Source: an uncultured Treponema sp. (GTDB taxonomy: Bacteria; Spirochaetota; Spirochaetia; Treponematales; Treponemataceae). Taken from it: a DNA stretch of 64,000 bases. Below the pieces are notes generated by a model, which made no database searches, was not told the DNA's origin, and worked only from the letters and a program-made list of their open reading frames with translations. How positions within the stretch are numbered: position 1 is the stretch's first letter; every line of letters begins with the position of its first letter. The position numbers and the translations under genes were made by a program. The stretch is taken from positions 99,216 to 163,215 of the forward strand of contig CAJUBD010000007.1 of the NCBI GenBank assembly GCA_910584475.1, given 5' to 3'. Of the stretch, positions 59,327 to 64,000 are shown piece by piece.

Positions 59327-60315
59327 TCAATCAGGCAGATTTTTCGCCCTGATGTGGCACAACCTGTTTTTTAGTTCGTTGTGTTCGCCCATCAGAAGAT
59401 TGCGGAAGAATTTTTCAAGGAACACGGGAGTTTCTTCAATTCCCGCCTTGAGATTCGTGTAATTCGCGCGGACAAGGGCGTTTCTAAAATACCATGCATT
59501 TTCAGCGAAAATGTCGTTATCGACAGTAAATCCGAGGGAACGAAGATATTTAATTGTAAAAACTGCCGTTGTCCTTGTGTTTCCCTCCCCAAACGCATGA
59601 ATCTGCCAAAGTCGTGAGACAAAAAAGGCGATATGCTTTACGATTTCCTCCATGCTTAAGTTTTTGTAGCTGAACTTTCGCTCCTGCTCAAAGTCATAGT
59701 CCAACGCCGACTTCAACTCAAACGCCGCGCCATATATAACGGAGTCGCCGTCCAAAACCCATTCGCGCTTTGAAATATGAGGTTTTCCCAAAATTGCAAT
59801 TTTGGGAAAACTACTCCAGATGTATTTGCGAGAAATGGCAGCTAATCTTTTATCCTACCTGCATTTCTCGAAGAGGCTCTCCCAAAAAACATCTATTTTT
59901 GGGAGAGCCTCATATCATAATCGCGGATTTTTCCCGCGCACTCAAAAATCCCTTCAAAAAGACGACCGTGGATTGCAATCAGATGCGAGGGAGAAAAATT
60001 GAATGACTTTTCGCTTAAGATTTGGGCGATTCTTGCGGAAACTTTGTCGGCTTCTTCAGTCCGCTCTTCAGAATCATCGGCGCGTTCCGTCTTTGATTCA
60101 TAATATGCGTCGATAAGCGACTTTGCCTCTTCAAGGGTGATTTCGCCATCGATGCTGCGCCGCGCCGTGTCAAAAAGATACTTCGACGGAGTGAGACCGT
60201 CCACCTGTTGCAGCCCAATTGCCGTTGACCACGCATAAGACCTCTCTTTTTTTGCCGGCTCGGCGTTGCGGATATATTGCTCAAAATCCAGTTCGTAAGG
60301 GTGCTTGTTTTGCAT
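59327..60315 (-). pseudogene. fic gene split by a 133-bp element
   Basis: The 5' part (60315 to about 59916) encodes the N-terminal helices through CAGKIRDYD. The 3' part (59774 to 59327) resumes with ISKREWVLDGDSVIYGAAF and holds the Fic active site HAFGEGNTRTT (HxFx[D/E]GN-x-R). Removing the element plus one copy of the ATAT duplication (137 bp) leaves 852 bp, a clean 283-codon Fic protein. As it stands both halves stop early, so AMP-transfer activity should be lost. After the stop a shifted frame reads IERIGADKNGYWKI, perhaps a further 3' remnant. Confidence 0.9.
59779..59911. mobile_element. 133-bp hairpin element inserted in fic, with ATAT duplication
   Basis: Flanked by ATAT at 59775-59778 and 59912-59915. 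Ends are inverted: GAGGTTTTCCCAAAA at the low end against GAGGCTCTCCCAAAA at the high end, 13 of 15 matching. Each end also folds on itself (GTTTTCCCAAAATTG with its inverse; GAGGCTCTCCCAAAAA with its inverse), and a CGAGAAATG/CATTTCTCG stem lies between. No coding capacity: a MITE-like element. Confidence 0.9.
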
Positions 60316-60430
60316 AGGGGGAACTCCTTATATGGTGTTTAAGGTTTTGTTTTTTATATTTTTCGCTATATACTGCATCCATTCTTGCAAGCAGGGTATC
60401 CATAACAAATGGTTCTCGTTTATTTGCCAT
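60281..60430 (-). CDS. Small protein overlapping the start of fic (possible Fic antitoxin)
   Basis: 49 aa: MANKREPFVMDTLLARMDAV then YSEKYKKQNLKHHIRSSPYA. GGAAAGAG precedes the ATG at 60430, and the frame overlaps fic by 35 bp. Fic toxins are often preceded by a small antitoxin, which makes this plausible; the canonical (S/T)xxxE(G/N) motif is not visible. Confidence 0.45.
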   Translation of the reverse strand: MANKREPFVMDTLLARMDAVYSEKYKKQNLKHHIRSSPYAKQAPLRTGF

Positions 60431-60444
60431 TTCTCTTTCCGCTC

Positions 60445-61245
60445 TTATTCAGAAAGGCGTATTTTTTGAGCTTTATCCAATCGTCTATAGCAATATGAAA
60501 CCATTGATAAAATTTCAAGAGCATCTTGTTCCGTTATTTTCCAGCATATTTTAGGCTCATGAGCCTCTGGATTTCTAAACATACCGCACAATCCTTTTAA
60601 GATGTTACAAAAACCTTTGTGTTCGTCCTTTTCGGAAGGCGACTGAAAATTATTAATAATCAAGATTGGATTATTACTGAATACATATTCAACAAGTTGT
60701 GTTCCGTCCTTTGAAGTTCCAGACAAATCCCGAATTCTTTTCAACAATCCTTTTATAGCTTCAAAAACAGCGTGAAAATAATTGTCCTGCAATAATTCTG
60801 CTCTACAATAATTCAAAAGAATCGAATGACATTTTCGCCTTTCAAGTTTTTCCTTTAAATTGTTTGCTCGTTGTTGCGCGTCAGAGATAGTTTTCGCAAC
60901 GGAAATTTCAGAAAAACTTCCGTCTTGATTATACCTTTTTCCAATGAACGCAAGGTGAAGATTTATTTGCTTTACTTTTTTCAAAAAATCATTTTCATTA
61001 TTCACATATTGAGCAGGATGCAGAGCCAACTTTATAAAATCAAATATTTTAGTGTTTTTTTGTTCTGAATTTTGATAATTGCAAAAAGCATTATAGAGTC
61101 GTTTCCATTTTGTAAAAGACGGATCAGTATCTACAATACCTACTTGGGATAATAAATGTCCTATCTGACTTCCTGTCAATCCTGTTGCCGTGTCGCCCAG
61201 AACTTTACAAATACCTTCTAGAGTTGACATATCAAATAAATTCAT
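60445..61245 (-). CDS. TIGR02391-family protein (Ymh type, HEPN-like)
   Basis: 266 aa. N-terminal ICKVLGDTATGLTGSQIGHL, then SFTKWKRLYNAFCNYQNSEQ, and a C-terminal domain with GMFRNPEAHEPKICWKI and ILSMVSYCYRRLDKA. The RNPxAH element is the family mark and sits in a HEPN-like helical bundle. Members are frequent in defence islands, and a role in RNA cleavage or abortive infection is suspected but unproven. GGAG precedes the ATG. Confidence 0.82.
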   Translation of the reverse strand: MNLFDMSTLEGICKVLGDTATGLTGSQIGHLLSQVGIVDTDPSFTKWKRLYNAFCNYQNSEQKNTKIFDFIKLALHPAQYVNNENDFLKKVKQINLHLAFIGKRYNQDGSFSEISVAKTISDAQQRANNLKEKLERRKCHSILLNYCRAELLQDNYFHAVFEAIKGLLKRIRDLSGTSKDGTQLVEYVFSNNPILIINNFQSPSEKDEHKGFCNILKGLCGMFRNPEAHEPKICWKITEQDALEILSMVSYCYRRLDKAQKIRLSE

Positions 61246-61246
61246 T

Positions 61247-61465
61247 TTAGTACTCCACTATACTTTCTTTCTTAGAACCAACAACGTCAATCAGCGGAAT
61301 CAAAAACTCCCTGCCTTGCGTGTGAAGTTCAAGATAGTTTTCCTCTAAAAAATCAAACACGCCAAAGTCGCAAAACATCTTCGCGACTTCACTTCCGCTG
61401 ACATCCTTTTTAGCGGCGTACATCTCGGTGCAGAAAGTTATGAATTCAAGCGTTTGTTGTTCCAT
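61247..61465 (-). CDS. DUF3791 family protein, second intact copy
   Basis: 72 aa. Nearly identical to 54093-54299 up to HTQGREFLIPLID, then a different C-terminus (VVGSKKESIVEY) that runs to the start of the TIGR02391 gene. ATG at 61465. No DUF3990 gene follows, so this is an orphan member created by duplication. Confidence 0.85.
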   Translation of the reverse strand: MEQQTLEFITFCTEMYAAKKDVSGSEVAKMFCDFGVFDFLEENYLELHTQGREFLIPLIDVVGSKKESIVEY

Positions 61466-61580
61466 AGTTTTCAGACAGACTCCATATGTTAAAGTATAAC
61501 ATAAAACATAGAGTTGATGTAACAAAATTTATAAATTATAGGACAACATTATTGACATTAAACAAACAAAAATTCCGACT

Positions 61581-61919
61581 TCAAACACACTTCTTCATCG
61601 ATTCTATAAAATCATAATCATTGGTCAATCTGGACGCGCAGTCGGGAACTTTCTGAATAATTAATTTCGCGCCCACCGCTTGCAAAAAGTTCTCAGCGTT
61701 TATATATGACTGCTGACAAGTAGTCGGCATACAACAATTGACAGCATTCCAAACGGCAGTCTCAACGCTGTATTTTATCATCAACCTTTTTATATGCTCT
61801 TGCATTCTATCAAACTGCCGCGTGGTGTAATAATGGCGAAGTTCGTTCACTTCGTCAATCAAGTCTTTTATATCCTTAATGTCATTGAATCTTTTATACA
61901 ATTCCAAACAGTCTTTCAT
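61581..61919 (-). CDS. Uncharacterised helical protein, C-terminal end of the Kiwa operon
   Basis: 112 aa: MKDCLELYKRFNDIKDIKDL, YYTTRQFDRMQEHIKRLMIK, TAVWNAVNCCMPTTCQQSYI. The ATG at 61919 is used; a GTG at 61961 would overlap the kwaB-like stop. A truncated copy lies at 49908-50114. Family unknown. Proximity to kwaB (38 bp) suggests co-transcription. Confidence 0.7.
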   Translation of the reverse strand: MKDCLELYKRFNDIKDIKDLIDEVNELRHYYTTRQFDRMQEHIKRLMIKYSVETAVWNAVNCCMPTTCQQSYINAENFLQAVGAKLIIQKVPDCASRLTNDYDFIESMKKCV

Positions 61920-61957
61920 ATTTCCGCTTCTGTAAATCAATCTTATAGCAAAGAACC

Positions 61958-62791
61958 TCACCCAATCTTAACAGTAGAATTAGCCACCCTCTTTTCCTTG
62001 CTTATATTTGTAGTATAGAATTTTTCTTCAAGACCATAAAGAATATTTCTCAAATCATTTTCATTCCGAATGTTAAAAGACTTGCCATCCATTTTTATAC
62101 CGGGGCAATATTCACCTATATATGCAAACAAATTCTTTTTGTCCGATTCGGACATCAATTGAAATTTATCTGTAACGACAGCAATCTTTTTTCTATTAGG
62201 AATTTTCACATCTTGAACGCTAAAATTATTCCCAAGGTGAAAAATTTCATTCTCTAAAAAGGCTTTGACTTCATTTTCCGTTGCTATTCTATAAACATCA
62301 GTGATATTTGGAAATATATGAGATATATTAAAAAGATTCTTAAAATAGAGATTATCCAATTGCTTGTCATAAATTGCATCTGGAAACTTATTAAGCTGCA
62401 ACAATCTCTCTTCTCTCTTATATTCAAAATTATCACCAAGCCTTATAAACTTTTTTTTCAAAAAAGATGATTTCCTGATCTTTTGGAACTTGATATAATC
62501 ATCATCGATTTCTGCAATAAAATCAACTTTTGCCACATCCTTTGCATCAAGAGAATTGTAATCAACGCTCGTCTTATCAGATTTCATAATTTCCAGCGCA
62601 TAAGGCTGCTTCGCAAAATTTCTAATTACAAGCCATTCAAAATCATCCGCAGCCACAGTTGGACTATAGTCGATACAATTGTTTTTCAAATCCTCCAATT
62701 TTATATCCGAAAACATTGACTCTGGTAGTGATGACAGCATTTTTTGATATGTTCCAGACTTTCCCTTTAACTTGCCGACAACAAACATCAT
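61958..62791 (-). CDS. kwaB: KwaB-like protein (DUF4868), Kiwa defence
   Basis: 277 aa. DUF4868-like: DDFEWLVIRNFAKQPYALEI, FIRLGDNFEYKREERLLQLN, FPDAIYDKQLDNLYFKNLFN, and a C-terminal helical part. KwaB binds DNA and, with KwaA, forms the Kiwa antiphage system at the membrane. The ATG at 62791 has GGGAGG upstream and overlaps the kwaA stop. Assignment rests on the pattern plus the adjacent four-helix membrane gene. Confidence 0.75.
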   Translation of the reverse strand: MMFVVGKLKGKSGTYQKMLSSLPESMFSDIKLEDLKNNCIDYSPTVAADDFEWLVIRNFAKQPYALEIMKSDKTSVDYNSLDAKDVAKVDFIAEIDDDYIKFQKIRKSSFLKKKFIRLGDNFEYKREERLLQLNKFPDAIYDKQLDNLYFKNLFNISHIFPNITDVYRIATENEVKAFLENEIFHLGNNFSVQDVKIPNRKKIAVVTDKFQLMSESDKKNLFAYIGEYCPGIKMDGKSFNIRNENDLRNILYGLEEKFYTTNISKEKRVANSTVKIG

Positions 62792-63315
62792 TTTGAGCCT
62801 CCCATAAACGAAATAAAACAATTATCATTTATTCGTTTTAAATTTAAATTTTCAATTTCATTGCTACTTTTTGACACTTTGCCTTTCTTTATTAAGAAAA
62901 TCCTTGAACCGCCAATCGTTTCGATATGATAAAAATGAAATCCAAACAAAATAAACAGAGGATTGAAATAATTACTTTTGGACAAATAAGCAAAGACCAA
63001 CATCAAAGCATATATAAATACAAGGACTTCAAAAGAATTTATACTTAGTCCAACGAAAAAATAACCTAAATACACTGGCAAGAATTCATTGTCCGCAAGA
63101 GAAAAAGATTTTATGTTCGTCATATTTTCATCAGAGAATTTTTTTGACAACAAAAGAGAAAAAGCAGAAAGTAAAACAGGAATAAAAACCATAAATATTA
63201 AAAGTTTATAATTTTCATAAAATTGGGAATTCGTATCTTCAAAAACACTTCTCACGAAATAAACAACGCAAATCCAAAAAGTAGCGGCGACCGTGAAAAT
63301 CATTTGCACAAACAT
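62788..63315 (-). CDS. kwaA: KwaA-like membrane protein, Kiwa defence
   Basis: 175 aa from MFVQMIFTVAATFWICVV at 63315; TTG alternatives lie a few codons upstream near AGGGGG. Four hydrophobic helices, then a short C-terminal cytoplasmic part (FYHIETIGGSRIFLIKKGKV), which is the KwaA layout: NP-x-L-x-x-x-G-x-x-F-Y-x-x-E near the end. It detects phage at the envelope and works with KwaB, whose gene overlaps by 4 bp. Confidence 0.75.
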   Translation of the reverse strand: MFVQMIFTVAATFWICVVYFVRSVFEDTNSQFYENYKLLIFMVFIPVLLSAFSLLLSKKFSDENMTNIKSFSLADNEFLPVYLGYFFVGLSINSFEVLVFIYALMLVFAYLSKSNYFNPLFILFGFHFYHIETIGGSRIFLIKKGKVSKSSNEIENLNLKRINDNCFISFMGGSK

Positions 63316-63328
63316 CTTCAACAAATCT

Positions 63329-63703
63329 TTATATCCCCCTATCCAATTCCACCAAATGCACATAAAAATCCCTTGCGTACTTGTATTCTTGACGCAAAAG
63401 CCTGGCTCCATTATCCAAATATGCTTTCAAGACATCTGGAAAATATTCGTCATCAGGAATGTATCTTCCCTCGTTGACTTCAATCAATGCTTTGAAAAGT
63501 AAATCGTTCTCGCCGGTAATCGTCTGTCGGTTCAAGTCCAATCCCGAAGTGTCCTGCATTGAATCTTTTGAAAACCTAAAGCCGCTTCTCACGGACAACG
63601 CAATCGAAAGCTTCGCAAGCACGAAAGGCTGCAAATGCTCGCTTCTTGCGAACGCCTCGAATATTTCCATAGTTTCCTTTGAAGTTCTTGTCCTGAATGT
63701 CAT
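63329..63703 (-). CDS. dndE: DndE-like protein (DNA phosphorothioation)
   Basis: 124 aa. SKETMEIFEAFARSEHLQPF and LAKLSIALSVRSGF, then DLNRQTITGENDLLFKALIE and AYLDNGARLLRQEY, fit DndE (DUF1832), the small oligomeric subunit of the Dnd sulfur-modification complex. GGAG precedes the ATG. It begins 3 nt after a DndD-like tail and ends 13 bp before kwaA, so all share one transcript. dndB, C and the rest of dndD are not in the window. Confidence 0.75.
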   Translation of the reverse strand: MTFRTRTSKETMEIFEAFARSEHLQPFVLAKLSIALSVRSGFRFSKDSMQDTSGLDLNRQTITGENDLLFKALIEVNEGRYIPDDEYFPDVLKAYLDNGARLLRQEYKYARDFYVHLVELDRGI

Positions 63704-63706
63704 AAA

Positions 63707-63919
63707 TCATATCTCCGAAAAATATTCTTTTTCTTTTATAGTGGAACCAGTGCCGTCGTTTTCCAACAAAAAGGTCTTTCCAAGTTTTGGCTTCAGCAAT
63801 TCAACATCTTCCCACACAATTTCTTTGTCCGTGGAAAATATGAAAACCTGCCCATCCAATTCGTTGAAAAAATGCCAACACCTTTTCTCATTATGATTTG
63901 CTGTTCGATATATGAAAGT
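63707..63919 (-). pseudogene. DndD C-terminal remnant
   Basis: A 70-codon frame bounded by an in-frame TAA at 63920-63922 reads YRTANHNEKRCWHFFNELDG, QVFIFSTDKEIVWEDV and LLKPKLGKTFLLEN. The style (R near an NHxE segment, then VFIFSTDKEI) fits the C-terminal ATPase end of DndD. The rest of DndD does not continue in frame to the right edge; another frame is open there (YNAVAVPYVSLILKLSYIEQ), so either a frameshift or a deletion broke the gene. Confidence 0.5.
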
Positions 63920-64000
63920 TTAAGAATCAGACTAACATATGGCACGGCAACCGCATTATAAAAAGAAGAGCAATAAAAATAAGTGTAAAAGGAATAAATT
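63920..64000 (-). other. Right-edge sequence, open in another minus frame
   Basis: Minus frame from the edge reads FYCSSFYNAVAVPYVSLILK and continues past 63850. It could be the true continuation of the DndD-like gene across a frameshift, or a different truncated gene. Too little is visible. Confidence 0.3.

Noticed and set aside
49908..63919. Integrated prophage
   Set aside because: No capsid, terminase, portal, tail or integrase genes are seen. The content is defence genes and mobile remnants only.

Overview
The window is a moderate-to-low GC bacterial chromosome segment that reads as a Treponema-like spirochaete. This is an inference from gene content: a bacterial XPB/Rad25 helicase beside its helicase-associated partner, very large Cys-lipidated fibronectin-III proteins, an MCP, several c-di-GMP turnover proteins, an RNB exonuclease and a Cys-lipobox ApbE. 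No rRNA is present. One tRNA-Asn(GUU) is.

Layout. 1-1.5 kb: a minus-strand pair (a large protein cut by the left edge, and a small membrane protein), each preceded by the same 28-bp repeat. 1.7-4 kb: an XRE regulator and an AAA-ATPase/PD-(D/E)XK protein, with seven palindromes in exact 23-bp register between them. 4-13 kb: housekeeping genes (D-lactate dehydrogenase, VanZ-like protein, tRNA-Asn, HAD phosphatase, MetY) and a hybrid histidine kinase. 13.4-26 kb: two very large FN3 lipoproteins and a small lipoprotein, flanking a 5.4-kb island of at least seven toxin-antitoxin-like cassettes, all on the minus strand and separated by related repeats. 26-33 kb: ApbE, a HAD hydrolase, and the XPB helicase with its partner. 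33-49.5 kb: MCP, ArsR repressor plus metal P-type ATPase with a recognisable operator, two tandem GGDEF(degenerate)-EAL proteins, a TSCPD protein, a CDF transporter, a broken PIN module, an RNB RNase, a methyltransferase and an HD-GYP protein. 49.8-64 kb: a defence and mobile island with a viperin-like fragment, MNT nucleotidyltransferase, DUF3990/DUF3791 modules, resolvase stub, TOTE primase-helicase, ATPase plus TOPRIM pair, disrupted Fic gene, TIGR02391 protein, Kiwa-like KwaA/KwaB, DndE-like protein and a DndD tail.

Three sequence-level patterns stand out. First, the window is littered with 130-260 bp elements built almost entirely of consecutive stem-loops. Stems differ between copies but stay complementary, while some loops and linkers stay constant. 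Two such elements sit inside genes (DUF3990 and fic); removing exactly 154 bp or 137 bp restores each reading frame, and the fic copy has an ATAT duplication, so they are mobile. Others sit at start codons and duplicate the Shine-Dalgarno region. Second, about ten genes have a -35/17 bp/-10 promoter ending only 6-7 nt before the start codon and no Shine-Dalgarno sequence, implying leaderless mRNAs. Third, a G10 tract lies just upstream of a near-consensus promoter driving the 1351-aa lipoprotein, a candidate phase-variation switch.

All family names come from reading the translations. No database search was run.
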